64,000 bases of DNA, taken from contig NZ_CP113064.1 in assembly GCF_026625805.1 (NCBI RefSeq), positions 3,016,657 through 3,080,656 on the forward strand, read 5' to 3'. Under the pieces are notes generated by a model that had not been told where the DNA came from, did no database searches, and worked only from the letters and a program-made list of their open reading frames with translations. This document shows, in pieces, positions 1 to 8,319 of the stretch. Made by a program: the position numbers and the translations under genes. The number at the start of each line of letters is the position of its first letter. Within the stretch, counting starts at the first letter, position 1. The DNA comes from Brevundimonas sp. SL130 (lineage in GTDB: Bacteria > Pseudomonadota > Alphaproteobacteria > Caulobacterales > Caulobacteraceae).

Positions 1-29
1 CATCGAAAGTTTGTGACGGGAGGCAAGTG

Positions 30-386
30 ATGCTGGAGGAATACAGGGCGCCGGTCGGCGACGACGATCGGCGAAAGGCGGGGCTGGCCATCCATCTGGT
101 GGCCGTGCGGACGGGCGCCCTGCCCGAGCGGATGACCGCGCGCGGCCGGCTGGATCCGCTCAGCTCCCGCGCCCGGCGCATGGCCATGTATCTGTCCCAT
201 ATCGCCTTCGGCTGGACGCTCGAGCGGGTCGGCCATGTCTTCGGCGTCAATCGCGCCACCGTCGGAGCCGCCTGCCGCTGGGCCGAGGACGAGCGCGACG
301 CACGCCCGGTCGATGACCTGCTGAACCAGCTGGAGGCCTGTATTTCGGGCCTCTATGACGCCCCCCGCACGGAGCCCCGGCCATGA
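30..386 (+). CDS. DnaA C-terminal-like helix-turn-helix protein
   Basis: A 118-residue protein whose centre (about residues 43-88) looks like the DnaA C-terminal DNA-binding fold: an AMYL-like helix, a hydrophobic 'TLERVG' helix, then FGVNRATV, where DnaA has FG-RDHTTV. It has no AAA+ ATPase, so it is a stand-alone DNA-binding domain and not an initiator. A GGGAGG ribosome site at 18-23 is 6 nt from the ATG at 30. A GTG at 27 is also in frame but too close to that site, so I chose 30. The stop overlaps the next start (ATGA), so the two genes are probably translationally coupled. DNA target unknown. Confidence 0.75.
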   Translation: MLEEYRAPVGDDDRRKAGLAIHLVAVRTGALPERMTARGRLDPLSSRARRMAMYLSHIAFGWTLERVGHVFGVNRATVGAACRWAEDERDARPVDDLLNQLEACISGLYDAPRTEPRP

Positions 387-1096
387 GCCGGTCCGTCGAA
401 CGCGCCCGCGCCCTTCTGGATCGCTCCGGCGCCTGGCTGGCGGCCGAGAACGGGGTCTACGCCCTGCGTCTGGGCCCGGACCGGCGCAGCCGCATCAGCC
501 TGACCCTGGCCGAGCCCGAGTTCCGCGCCCTGATCGAACGCCCCGGTCTGCGCCGCCGCCCCCAGGGCGGATGGACCGCCCGCCCCGTCGCACCCAGCGC
601 TGGCTCAGCCCCGCCGCCCGGACGCCCCGGCGTCATCGACGGCGAACGCGACCTGATCGGCGCCGGCGGCCGTATGGTGCGCCACGCCGCCAACCTGGGC
701 GAAAGCCCCATCGCCTGGCTGGCGCGCCGCAAGGACGCGATGGGCCGCCCCTGGCTCGCCCCGGCCCAAGTCGCCGCCGGCGAACGCCTGCGGACCGAGG
801 TCGAACAGGCCCGATCCGGTCCGTCCCTGACCATGCGCTGGGACGCCCTGCCTCGCGTCGGGGCGGGGTCGGCCGAACGGTTCGAGCCCGGAGACCGGAC
901 CCTGAGCGCCGCGCGCCGCGTAGAGGAAGCCCTGCGCGCCGTCGGCCCGCGCCTGCGCCCGATGCTGACCCGGATCTGCGTCCACGGCGACAGTCTGACC
1001 CTGGCCGAAACCGGCCTGGGCCTGCGCCGCCGCCAGGGCAAGACCCTGCTCAGACAGGCGCTGGAGGCTCTGGCCGAGCACTACGGGATCGGCTGA
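383..1096 (+). CDS. DUF6456 domain-containing protein
   Basis: A 237-residue, Arg/Ala-rich protein, translationally coupled (ATGA) to the HTH protein upstream. The C-terminal half (about residues 80-235) has the pattern of the DUF6456 family: a region near 'AGERLRTEVEQA' followed by a predicted helical, DNA-binding-looking segment ending 'RQGKTLLRQALEALAEHYG'. In this lineage DUF6456 proteins often sit beside a small HTH gene, and together they may act as a regulator pair. The N-terminal ~70 residues are basic. No enzymatic motif seen. Family call is from memory of the pattern, function unknown. Confidence 0.65.
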   Translation: MSRSVERARALLDRSGAWLAAENGVYALRLGPDRRSRISLTLAEPEFRALIERPGLRRRPQGGWTARPVAPSAGSAPPPGRPGVIDGERDLIGAGGRMVRHAANLGESPIAWLARRKDAMGRPWLAPAQVAAGERLRTEVEQARSGPSLTMRWDALPRVGAGSAERFEPGDRTLSAARRVEEALRAVGPRLRPMLTRICVHGDSLTLAETGLGLRRRQGKTLLRQALEALAEHYGIG

Positions 1097-1111
1097 GCGC
1101 ACCCCGTCGCC

Positions 1112-1549
1112 TCACCCCGCCGCCAGCGCCGCCTCCCTGATCCGGCCCACCATGTTGTTCAGGCCGTTGGCGCGTTGGCGGGTCAGGGCCGAGGGCAGGC
1201 CCAGCCGGTCCAGGGCGGCCTTGACGTCGAAGCCTAGGATCTCGCCAGGGACGCGGCCGGAATAGAGTTTCAGCAACAGGGCGATATTGCCCTTGGATAG
1301 GGCGCTGTCGCTGTCGGCGGCGAACCACAGCCGCCCCTCCTGCGACGCCGTCGCCAGCCAGACCTGGGCCGCGCAGCCCGGAACCTTGTTGGCCTCGACC
1401 CGGTCGGCCTCGTCCAGCGGGGCCAGTCCCTTGCCCAGTTCGATCACATATTCGATCCGCTGTTCCCAATCGCCCAGCAGGTCGAAATCCTCGGCCAGCT
1501 CCGCCAAAATCTGGTCCAGGCTTTCGGTCGGGGGCGTGCGATCAGTCAT
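1112..1549 (-). CDS. sufE: SufE family Fe-S cluster assembly protein
   Basis: A 145-residue protein, the usual SufE size. SufE accepts persulfide sulfur from the cysteine desulfurase SufS and hands it to the SUF scaffold in the cytoplasm. The key segment 'KVPGCAAQVWLA' is present with the acceptor cysteine at about residue 59, followed by the typical 'FAADSDSALSKGNIALLLKLYSG' stretch. The reading frame is open further upstream, but the family N-terminus matches the ATG at 1549 (MTDRTPPTES). No other suf gene is in this window. It is divergent from the sensor kinase at 1686. Confidence 0.93.
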   Translation of the reverse strand: MTDRTPPTESLDQILAELAEDFDLLGDWEQRIEYVIELGKGLAPLDEADRVEANKVPGCAAQVWLATASQEGRLWFAADSDSALSKGNIALLLKLYSGRVPGEILGFDVKAALDRLGLPSALTRQRANGLNNMVGRIREAALAAG

Positions 1550-1685
1550 GACCGCCACATAGGCCGCAGCGCCGTTAACGACAACCGGCCGTTTTGTCCC
1601 CCGATATTCATGGTGAACGCCTGTCAGGATATCGCCTGGAACGGGAGCGGCCTCGCGCCAACCCTCCCCCCGGTCTAGAGTTTGT

Positions 1686-3494
1686 GTGAGAAACAACGGC
1701 TTCACGCGCTTGTACGTCCACACCCCACAGCCCCGGCAGAGCCTGCCCACGACGGACGCCCCGCGCCCGTCGATGGCGACCCCGTCGCTTGTGGACCAGT
1801 CGGTTGTGGACCAGTCGTTTGTGGATCAGTCGTTTGTGGATCAGTCGTTTGTGGATCAGTCGTCGGTGGCTCCCTCGCTGCTCGCGCTCTGGCATGCCGC
1901 ATGGGCGGTGGCGGTCTGCGCCACGGCCTTCGTCGGCGAAAGCCTGGGCGGACTGCGGGGCGAGGGTCTTGCGGCCCTGCTGATCATGGCCATGCCCGGC
2001 GTCAGCGGGGTCATCCTTATGCTGCGGGACTCCGTCGGCCTGCGTTTCGCGCTTATGGCGGCCTGGCTGATGGCCTCGGTGGCGGCCGCGGGTCTGACGG
2101 GCGGCGCGACCGGAGCGGTTCCGGGCCTGCTGATCATGCCCTTGGCGGCGGGGATCGCGCTGGACCATCCCCGTATCGGACCCGGCATAGGCGACGGCCG
2201 TCTGACCAAGGTGGGCGTCGCCGCCCTGATCCTGCCGCTGGGGTCGGGCCTGATCTCCGCCCTGCTGAACGGAACCGGCGCCCAGCCCCCGGTTCTGGCG
2301 GCGCTTTCCGGTCTGCTGGCCCTGGCCGCCACCGCCGCCGCCATCCGCCTGACCTGGGGCGAGCGCCAGTCTCGGCTGACCGCCGCCGAAGCGAACAGCA
2401 GCCGCATCGAGGCGGTGCTGAACGCTCAGCCCGGGCTGACCCTGCTGCTCGATCCCGCCGGCCGCGCCGTCGCCGCCTGGGGAACACCGCCCCCGTCCCT
2501 GTCGGTCGAGGCCCTGTTCGACCAGGGACTGATCGCCGCCGTCCACGCCCCCGACCGCCCCGCCGTCGGCGTCGCCCTGCAACGCGCCCTGGCCGGCCAC
2601 CCCGCTGAAATCCTGTTCAGCCCCCGCGTCGCCCTGGACCGTCGCGTGGTCATGATCCTGCGCCGCTTCGACCATGCGGGGGGCCAGCCCCAACTGATCG
2701 CCCAGGCCTTCGACGGCACGGCCCAGTTCGCCCGCGAACTGGGGCTGGAGACCGCCCGGGTCGAGGCCGAGGCCCAGAGCGCGGGCAAGACCCGTTTCCT
2801 GGCCAATATGAGCCACGAGCTGCGCACCCCGCTGAACGCCGTGATCGGTTTCGCCGACATCATGCGCGAACGGCTGTTCGGCCCCCTGCCCGACCGCTAC
2901 TCCGGCTATGCCGACTCGATCCACCAGGCCGGCGGCCATCTGCTGGACCTGATCAACGACGTTCTGGACCTGTCGAAGATCGAGGCCGAACGCTACGAAC
3001 TGTCCTTGGAAAGCCTGGACGCGCGCGACCCCGTCTCGGCCGCCGTCGCCCTGGTCCGCGTCCAGGCTGACGAAAAGGGCGTCGACCTGGCCCCGGTCCT
3101 GCCCTCCACCCCCCTGATGGTTCAGGCCGACGCCCGCGCCCTGAAACAGATGGCCCTGAACCTGCTATCCAACGCGCTGAAGTTCACCCCTTCCGGCGGC
3201 TCCGTCACCCTGACCCTGGACGGGGTCGGGCCGTATCTGGAGCTGGTGGTGTCCGACACCGGCGTCGGCATCGCCCCGGAAGACCTGCAACGCATCGGCC
3301 GCCCGTTCGAACAGGCCGGCGACGCCGACCAAAAGGCGCGCGGCACGGGCCTGGGCCTGTCGCTGGTCCGCTCCCTGACCGAGTTGCACGGCGGCCGCAT
3401 GAGCCTCGACAGCACCCTGGGCGAAGGCACCGCCGTCATGATCCGCCTGCCGGTGATCCCCGTGGTTCCGGTCGTCGACGAGGCTCAGGTCTGA
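1686..3494 (+). CDS. Membrane sensor histidine kinase, DivJ/PleC type
   Basis: Up to 602 residues. After a repeat-containing N-terminus come about six hydrophobic segments (roughly residues 63-225), a PAS-like region (about 235-345), a HisKA dimerisation helix with the phospho-accepting His at about 377 ('MSHELRTPLNAV'), and a full HATPase_c domain (N box 'LLSNALKFTP', G boxes 'DTGVGIAPED' and 'GTGLGLSLV'). The six-helix sensor plus this H-box style resembles DivJ of Caulobacter, the kinase of DivK. That identification is inference. Start is uncertain: GTG 1686 gives the longest product, while ATG 1773 gives 573 residues and still contains the repeat. No response regulator is adjacent. Confidence 0.85.
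   Translation: MRNNGFTRLYVHTPQPRQSLPTTDAPRPSMATPSLVDQSVVDQSFVDQSFVDQSFVDQSSVAPSLLALWHAAWAVAVCATAFVGESLGGLRGEGLAALLIMAMPGVSGVILMLRDSVGLRFALMAAWLMASVAAAGLTGGATGAVPGLLIMPLAAGIALDHPRIGPGIGDGRLTKVGVAALILPLGSGLISALLNGTGAQPPVLAALSGLLALAATAAAIRLTWGERQSRLTAAEANSSRIEAVLNAQPGLTLLLDPAGRAVAAWGTPPPSLSVEALFDQGLIAAVHAPDRPAVGVALQRALAGHPAEILFSPRVALDRRVVMILRRFDHAGGQPQLIAQAFDGTAQFARELGLETARVEAEAQSAGKTRFLANMSHELRTPLNAVIGFADIMRERLFGPLPDRYSGYADSIHQAGGHLLDLINDVLDLSKIEAERYELSLESLDARDPVSAAVALVRVQADEKGVDLAPVLPSTPLMVQADARALKQMALNLLSNALKFTPSGGSVTLTLDGVGPYLELVVSDTGVGIAPEDLQRIGRPFEQAGDADQKARGTGLGLSLVRSLTELHGGRMSLDSTLGEGTAVMIRLPVIPVVPVVDEAQV
1791..1862 (+). repeat. 15-bp tandem repeat inside the sensor kinase gene
   Basis: Almost five head-to-tail copies of a 15-bp unit (consensus GTGGAYCAGTCGKTT), with units starting at 1791, 1806, 1821, 1836 and 1851. 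The unit is in frame and encodes VDQS plus V, F or S. Three central units are nearly identical at DNA level, pointing to recent slippage. It lies just before the first membrane helix. Confidence 0.95.
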
Positions 3495-3557
3495 GATTTC
3501 AAAGGAGCAGCTTAATAGAGGTGGAAACTCGACATTGAGCAGCGGTAAGAAGTTCGG

Positions 3558-4202
3558 ATGGAAGAAGCAGCTCAATCAAAGAGGTCGGTTCGGGCGCGCG
3601 CCGATGCGATCAAACCGTTTCGGTGCAAGAACCTTATCGCGGTGATCGAAAATCCGACCGATGTGAAAAACATCGGCACCGTGATCCGAAACGTAAACGC
3701 CTTAGGCGTTGAGAAGGTCTATGTGGTCGATAGTCGAGGTTCCTTGCCAGATGATTGGCAAGAATTGCGCGACGCCAAGGCTGTGTCAAAGACCTCCGTA
3801 TCGGCGGTAAAATGGACGTTTGTGAAACGGTTCGACAGCACGGACGCCTGTTTCGATTACCTTGAATCCAAGAAGTTCACGTCAATCGTCACGTCCCCTC
3901 ACGTCAAAGGAAAAACGTCCATATACTTGGATGAAGGCGACTACACGGTTCACCACAAACTCGCTGTTTGGTTTGGAAGCGAGGCCGTAGGAATCAGCGA
4001 CCGAGCGGTCGAACGGAGCGAAATGTGCGTCAGCATTCCGATGTTCGGCATGATCGAAAGCCTTAACCTCGGCACCAGTTCAGGAATTGTCCTTTACGAG
4101 GTCGCCAAGCAAAGACGCGAATATCAAAGCAAATATAGGTGGCGCGATCAGAGGGGAGAGCGCCCGATCCCCTTGCCGACGGTGATGCTTCCGAGCGACT
4201 AG
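3558..4202 (+). CDS. TrmH/SpoU-family RNA 2'-O-methyltransferase
   Basis: A 214-residue SPOUT methyltransferase that would transfer a methyl group from SAM to a ribose 2'-OH of tRNA or rRNA. All three SpoU motifs are visible: motif 1 'NPTDVKNIGTVIRNVNALG', motif 2 'LAVWFGSEAVGIS', and motif 3 'VSIPMFGMIESLNLGTSSG', which forms the trefoil knot and SAM site. The Arg in motif 1 and Asn-Leu in motif 3 are intact. Substrate cannot be told; TrmH (tRNA G18) is the closest style. The coding sequence is visibly less GC-rich than its neighbours, with many A/T third bases and AAA/AAG runs, suggesting later acquisition. Confidence 0.85.
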   Translation: MEEAAQSKRSVRARADAIKPFRCKNLIAVIENPTDVKNIGTVIRNVNALGVEKVYVVDSRGSLPDDWQELRDAKAVSKTSVSAVKWTFVKRFDSTDACFDYLESKKFTSIVTSPHVKGKTSIYLDEGDYTVHHKLAVWFGSEAVGISDRAVERSEMCVSIPMFGMIESLNLGTSSGIVLYEVAKQRREYQSKYRWRDQRGERPIPLPTVMLPSD

Positions 4203-4241
4203 AGACGCATCCGTCGTTGATCATCTGAACGGACTGCCGAC

Positions 4242-5099
4242 CTAAGTCCGCCCCATCGACAGAAACGCGCGGCCGGCGGCGAAGTCGCCGGTCTCGAAGC
4301 TCGAACGGGCCACGCTGCCGTCGCGGAACAGGAATTCGACGACGAATATCTCACGCGGATCCAGGGCCGAGACGGCGTCCGCCGCCGCAGCGGGGAACAG
4401 CCAGACCTGCCCCGCCTTGCGCCCCTCGACCAACAGGCCGGCGTCAGCCGCCTCTACGCCCGCCGCCCAGATCGAGCGACGCTGCGACACCGGCGGCAGT
4501 TCGCGCGCCAGCCAGGGCCGGGGCGCCACATTGGCGTCACGCAGGATGATCCGCACCGCAGTCGGGCGCGACCGCCCCTGCCAGGACACCACCGCCGCCA
4601 TCTGATCCGGGCGGTCCATCCTGCCGATCACCCCGAACCGCACGGGCGACACGCCGGTCCGCGCGCCCTGCATCAACCGCCAGGTCGGCCGGGCATAGGC
4701 CGCGCGATCCGCGCTCCAGCCCGCCCGCTCGCCGGGGAAATTCATCCGCGTCACCCGCGACCAGCCGGCGAAGGCGTCGCGCACCCGGCTGCTGACCGTC
4801 TTCAGATCGGCGGAATCGCACCGCGTCGTCGCCGCCCGCGTCCGGGCGCGCTGCGCCGTCTCGGCCAGGTCGGGGGCATTGCCCCCCGCCCGCAGCGCCG
4901 CGCCCCGCGCCTGCCAGGTGGCGGCGGTCAGGGCGGCGGTCAGTTGCGGCTGAAACAGACCACACCGGGCGTTGGCGGCCAGGACGAAACTGCGCTCGTA
5001 ATAGCGATCGACCGGCGCCGCGCCCGCCAGACTCGGGGCCGCGATCACCACGGCGGCGATCAGGGCTTGGGTTCGCCGGGGGGAAGGGCCTATCCTCAT
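4242..5099 (-). CDS. Secreted hypothetical protein
   Basis: About 285 residues with a classical signal peptide: basic 'MRIGPSPRRTQ', a hydrophobic core, and a likely cut after 'AGAA'. The mature part has two or three cysteines (near 'NARCGLF' and 'TTRCDSAD') and no recognisable catalytic motif. The C-terminal half has alternating hydrophobic residues suggesting a beta-rich fold. An upstream in-frame ATG at 5117 exists, but the charged n-region fits a start at 5099. I do not recognise the family. It converges with the methyltransferase gene and is divergent from the DUF1491 gene. Confidence 0.7.
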   Translation of the reverse strand: MRIGPSPRRTQALIAAVVIAAPSLAGAAPVDRYYERSFVLAANARCGLFQPQLTAALTAATWQARGAALRAGGNAPDLAETAQRARTRAATTRCDSADLKTVSSRVRDAFAGWSRVTRMNFPGERAGWSADRAAYARPTWRLMQGARTGVSPVRFGVIGRMDRPDQMAAVVSWQGRSRPTAVRIILRDANVAPRPWLARELPPVSQRRSIWAAGVEAADAGLLVEGRKAGQVWLFPAAAADAVSALDPREIFVVEFLFRDGSVARSSFETGDFAAGRAFLSMGRT

Positions 5100-5155
5100 C
5101 CCCCGATCCTGGCACATCCCGCCTTTGGGTCTGGTTTCCGTACAGGGTTAGCGAA

Positions 5156-5485
5156 TTGCTTCTATCCAGCGACCTGTGGGTCAGCGCCCTGATCCGCCGC
5201 GCCGAGATCGAGGGCGCCTATGCGACCGTGGTCAAGAAGGGCGACGACCGCGCCGGCTCGGTCATCGTCAAGGCCTATGACACCGCGACCCGCACGGCCA
5301 AACTCTACACTGAGGCCTTCGGCGCCGACGGCGAACGCCTGTGGATCCAGCCGGTGACCTCGGACAGCGAATCCGAACTGGACGCCTACATCGCCCGCCA
5401 GCGCACCTACGACCCCGACCTCTGGGTCGTCGAAATCGAAGACAAACAGGGCCGGCATTTCATCACCGAGAAGGTGCAGGGATAG
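5156..5485 (+). CDS. DUF1491 family protein
   Basis: A 109-residue protein matching the DUF1491 pattern known from alphaproteobacteria: 'SDLWVSALIRRAEIEGAYATVVKKGD' at the N-terminus, then an alternating beta pattern and the C-terminal 'YDPDLWVVEIEDKQGRHF'. Function of the family is not known. The start is a TTG at 5156 with only a weak ribosome site. No ATG lies near the conserved N-terminus, so TTG is the best choice. Cytoplasmic, no signal or membrane segment. Confidence 0.85.
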   Translation: MLLSSDLWVSALIRRAEIEGAYATVVKKGDDRAGSVIVKAYDTATRTAKLYTEAFGADGERLWIQPVTSDSESELDAYIARQRTYDPDLWVVEIEDKQGRHFITEKVQG

Positions 5486-5488
5486 CCG

Positions 5489-5660
5489 TCACCTCCCCGC
5501 GCGCGAAGGCGCGCGGGGAGGACAGATCGCGCAGCGATCAGGAGGGGGCGACTCCGGCGGCGGTGATGACTTGCCCACTTCAGACACCGAGTCGCCCCCT
5601 CCTGGCGTTCGCTGACGCTCCCGCCTGTCCTCCCCGTCGGCCTTCGCCGACGGGGAGGTG
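5489..5660. repeat. Nested palindromic intergenic repeat, type 1
   Basis: About 170 bp of inverted repeats between two genes. The outer arms are CACCTCCCCG (5490-5499) and CGGGGAGGTG (5650-5659). Each end folds on itself (CTCCCCGCGCGC/GCGCGCGGGGAG at the left, CCCCGTCGG/CCGACGGGG at the right). Inner arms near 5539-5554 and 5589-5604 pair as CAGGAGGGGGCGACTC/GAGTCGCCCCCTCCTG. There is no coding capacity of its own. It shares the GATCGC..GCGATC and GGAGGGG..GCCCCTCC vocabulary of the repeats near 8.3 and 8.9 kb. Confidence 0.85.
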
Positions 5661-5678
5661 GCCCGTTCCATTTCCGAC

Positions 5679-6626
5679 CTACCGCCCCACCGTGATCTCC
5701 AGCGGCCGGCTCATGAACAGCCGCACCCCGCCCAGGTCCAGCGCCAGCCGCCGATCCTCAAACGCCCCCATGCCGATCAGGGCCTTGGGGAAGCCCGGCA
5801 CAGGCACGTCGTCATAGATGGCCACCTCCGCATTGCGATACAGCTCATCGCCGAACGTCAGGGTGCGCACCGTGACCGTCTCAGCCCGCACCACCCCGCC
5901 CAGCACCAGGCTCTGCCCCGGCCGCCGCTCGCGCCCGTCCAGCAGACCCGCCGCCTGGGCCGTCTCACGCGTCACCGCCAAAACGGCCGAGGCGCCGGTG
6001 TCGATCACCGCCTCCACCGTCGCCCCCTCGACCGTGATCCCCGCCTGCAAGGCCTTGCCCGCCCGGCTCACGGCCACCGAAACCATATCCGGCGTCGGCG
6101 CCCAGGCCTCAGCCGCCAGGAACCGCATCCGCCGGCGTCCCGTGTCCAGTTCCAGCACCAGTTCGCGCAGCACGTCCTGCCCCAGGATCAGCGGCGCCCC
6201 CAGCCCCTGTTCCCCCGCCAGCGGCCCCAGATCCAGGATCGCCGCTCGCAATCCGTCCAGCCTCAGCCCCCCGACCGCCACATCCAGCGCCGCGCCCCGC
6301 CCCATCTGCGGCTCGCCCCCGACGCCGTAGGCCACCATCGGAATGTTGAAGACATCGGTCAGGCCCAGCCGCTGCACCAGCGACCGATCGATCACCGAAT
6401 ACTGCGCCCCGGAATCCACCAGAGCCCGCACCCCCACCCCATTGACCGTCGCCTCCACCGTCGGCGTCGGCGCCCGCCGCTCGGCATAGTCCAGCCAGCC
6501 GGACGATCCGTCCGCCGCAAACCCGACCGCCGGCCCCTTCCACAGCACATGGTCGCGCAGCCACCAGGCCCCGCCCACAGCCCCGGCGACCAGCCCCAGC
6601 CGGATCAAAAGATCGCGTCGTCTCAT
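5679..6626 (-). CDS. Retropepsin-like aspartic protease, Tat/Sec-exported
   Basis: A 315-residue protein with two retropepsin-like halves in one chain. The first catalytic motif is 'ALVDSGAQYSV' (Asp about 71), the second 'AVIDTGASAVL' (Asp about 209); each half is followed by hydrophobic-hydrophobic-Gly motifs ('LILGQDVL', 'ALIGMGAF'). The N-terminus 'MRRRDLLIRLGLVAGAVGG' is a twin-arginine-like signal, so the enzyme is probably periplasmic or membrane-attached. Two-motif proteins of this kind are common in Caulobacter relatives and are annotated as aspartyl protease family; substrates are unknown. Confidence 0.88.
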   Translation of the reverse strand: MRRRDLLIRLGLVAGAVGGAWWLRDHVLWKGPAVGFAADGSSGWLDYAERRAPTPTVEATVNGVGVRALVDSGAQYSVIDRSLVQRLGLTDVFNIPMVAYGVGGEPQMGRGAALDVAVGGLRLDGLRAAILDLGPLAGEQGLGAPLILGQDVLRELVLELDTGRRRMRFLAAEAWAPTPDMVSVAVSRAGKALQAGITVEGATVEAVIDTGASAVLAVTRETAQAAGLLDGRERRPGQSLVLGGVVRAETVTVRTLTFGDELYRNAEVAIYDDVPVPGFPKALIGMGAFEDRRLALDLGGVRLFMSRPLEITVGR

Positions 6627-6693
6627 CCGTCAGACATGGACCGTCGCGCGCTCTGGCGCCAGCGGGGGATGGTCGCAGCACCGTTCAGGCTTC

Positions 6694-6800
6694 GTCACCC
6701 TCGGCCTTGTGCCGAGGGCCCATACGCCCGGTGTTTCCGCAAAATGCGCCGCTCCCTGACACCGAGAGTCTGGATCCTAGGGACAAGCCCCGGGATGTCG
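6694..6800. repeat. Dispersed palindromic repeat in the thrC upstream region
   Basis: The 314-bp gap 6627-6940 holds no convincing gene. It has a perfect hairpin CCCTCGGC/GCCGAGGG (6698-6718) and, about 55 bp on, 'TGGATCCTAGGGACAAGCCCCGGGATG'-like sequence (about 6771-6797). This pairing of a 'CTCGG...CCGAG' palindrome with a 'GGATCC..GGG.CAAGCCC' segment resembles a widely dispersed alphaproteobacterial intergenic repeat. The thrC promoter should lie in the remaining 6800-6940, but I cannot pick one out. Confidence 0.55.
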
Positions 6801-6940
6801 GACGCTTGTGAAAGGGCGTCAAAGACCCGGCATGAATTTGTCGCACAAGCGCACCCTCCTCCCCCACCCGACAATTTCCTCCCCCAAACCGCCAAAAACC
6901 GGGTGACGCCGCCGCCCCGGCTGGTTACGACCAGACCATT

Positions 6941-8317
6941 ATGAGCACCTCAAGCGCCCGTTACGTCTCCACCCGCGGCCAAGCCCCCGAGACCGATTTC
7001 ACCGACGCCCTGCTGCGCGGCATCGCCCCCGACGGCGGCCTCTATATGCCGACCGCCTGGCCCAGCCTGTCGCCGTCCGCGTGGGACAAGGGCGCCGACT
7101 ACAAGTCCATCGCCCTGCAAGCCATCGCCCCCTTCATCGGCGACGCCCTGCCCGCCGGGGCGCTGGACCGCGCTCTGGACCGCCTCGCCGCCGGCTTCGC
7201 CCACCCCGCCGTCACCCCCCTGGTGGAGCTGGAGCCCGGCCTGTTCGTGCTGGAGCTGTTCCACGGCCCCACCGCCGCCTTCAAGGACCTGGCGATGCAG
7301 CTGGTCGCCGCCCTGACGGACGAGGCCCTGGCCGCGTCGGGCGAGCGTCTGACCATCCTCACCGCCACCTCGGGCGACACCGGCGCCGCCGCCGTCCGGG
7401 CCTTCGCCGGCGCCAAGTCGGTCGATCTGGTCGTGCTCCACCCGCTGGACCGCGTCTCGCCGGTTCAGCGCAAGCAGATGACCACGGTCCAGGCCGACAA
7501 TGTGCTGAACCTGGCGGTGCGCGGCGACTTCGACGACTGCCAGCGTCTGGTGAAGGGGCTGCTGGCCGAGGAGTCCCTGCGCGAACGCGGCCGTCTGTCC
7601 TCGGTCAATTCGATCAACTGGGCGCGTCTGGCGGGCCAGATCCCCTATTATGTCTCGGCCACGGCCCAGCTGGGCGGCCCGGCCACCTTCGTCGTCCCCA
7701 CCGGCAATTTCGGCGACGCCTTCGCCGGCATCGCCGCCACCAAAATGGGTCTGCCGTGCAACGGCTTCGTCGCGGCGGTGAACCAGAACGACGCCCTGGC
7801 CCGCGCCATCAACGACGGCCTCTATTCGCGCCGTCCGGCGGTCGAAAGCGGCAGCGTCTCCATGGACGTCCAGGCCCCGTCCAACTTCGAACGCCTGGTC
7901 TATGAGGCCACCGGCCGCGACGGCGACCGCACCCGCGCGGTGTTCGAAACCTTCGCCCGCGACGGCGCCGTGACCTTTGATCCCGACCTGCTGGCCGCCC
8001 TGCGCGCCGCCGTCTCGGCCGTCTCCATCGACGAGACCGAGACCCGCGCCGAGATCGCCCACGCCTATAAAACCTGGGGCCGCGTCGTCTGCCCCCACAC
8101 GGCCGTGGCCCTCGCCGCCGCCCGCCGCCTCGACCGCTCGACCGGCCCCGTCGTCGCCCTGTCCACCGCCCACCCGTCCAAGTTCGGCGCCTTCGTCTCG
8201 GGCGTCCTCGGCTTCGAACCCGAACCCGCCCCCGTCATCGCCGCCCTGGGCGACCAGGCGGAGCGGATGACCATCATCGACGGCACGATGGACGCAGCCC
8301 TCGCCGCGATCCGCTAA
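6941..8317 (+). CDS. thrC: Threonine synthase
   Basis: A 458-residue PLP enzyme that converts O-phosphohomoserine to L-threonine, the last step of the pathway. The N-terminus 'YVSTRGQAPETDFTDALLRGIAPDGGLYMP' is the typical threonine synthase opening. The PLP lysine is in 'FHGPTAAFKDLAMQ' (Lys about 115), and 'TATSGDTGAAAV' binds phosphate. Length fits the bacterial/fungal long form. It is transcribed alone, separate from the thrA-thrB operon 1 kb downstream on the other strand. A palindromic repeat begins three bases after the stop. Confidence 0.96.
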   Translation: MSTSSARYVSTRGQAPETDFTDALLRGIAPDGGLYMPTAWPSLSPSAWDKGADYKSIALQAIAPFIGDALPAGALDRALDRLAAGFAHPAVTPLVELEPGLFVLELFHGPTAAFKDLAMQLVAALTDEALAASGERLTILTATSGDTGAAAVRAFAGAKSVDLVVLHPLDRVSPVQRKQMTTVQADNVLNLAVRGDFDDCQRLVKGLLAEESLRERGRLSSVNSINWARLAGQIPYYVSATAQLGGPATFVVPTGNFGDAFAGIAATKMGLPCNGFVAAVNQNDALARAINDGLYSRRPAVESGSVSMDVQAPSNFERLVYEATGRDGDRTRAVFETFARDGAVTFDPDLLAALRAAVSAVSIDETETRAEIAHAYKTWGRVVCPHTAVALAAARRLDRSTGPVVALSTAHPSKFGAFVSGVLGFEPEPAPVIAALGDQAERMTIIDGTMDAALAAIR

Positions 8318-8319
8318 CT

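Noticed and set aside
1791..1862. Tandem repeats considered as a CRISPR-like array.
   Set aside because: 15-bp units without spacers, in frame within a coding region.
1608..2939. A 443-codon minus-strand frame with LIHKRLIHKRL repeats.
   Set aside because: The repeat is only the complement of the VDQSF-coding tandem repeat in the sensor kinase.
6685..6895. 60-66-codon minus-strand frames upstream of thrC.
   Set aside because: They lie over the palindromic repeat and have no ribosome site or conserved look.
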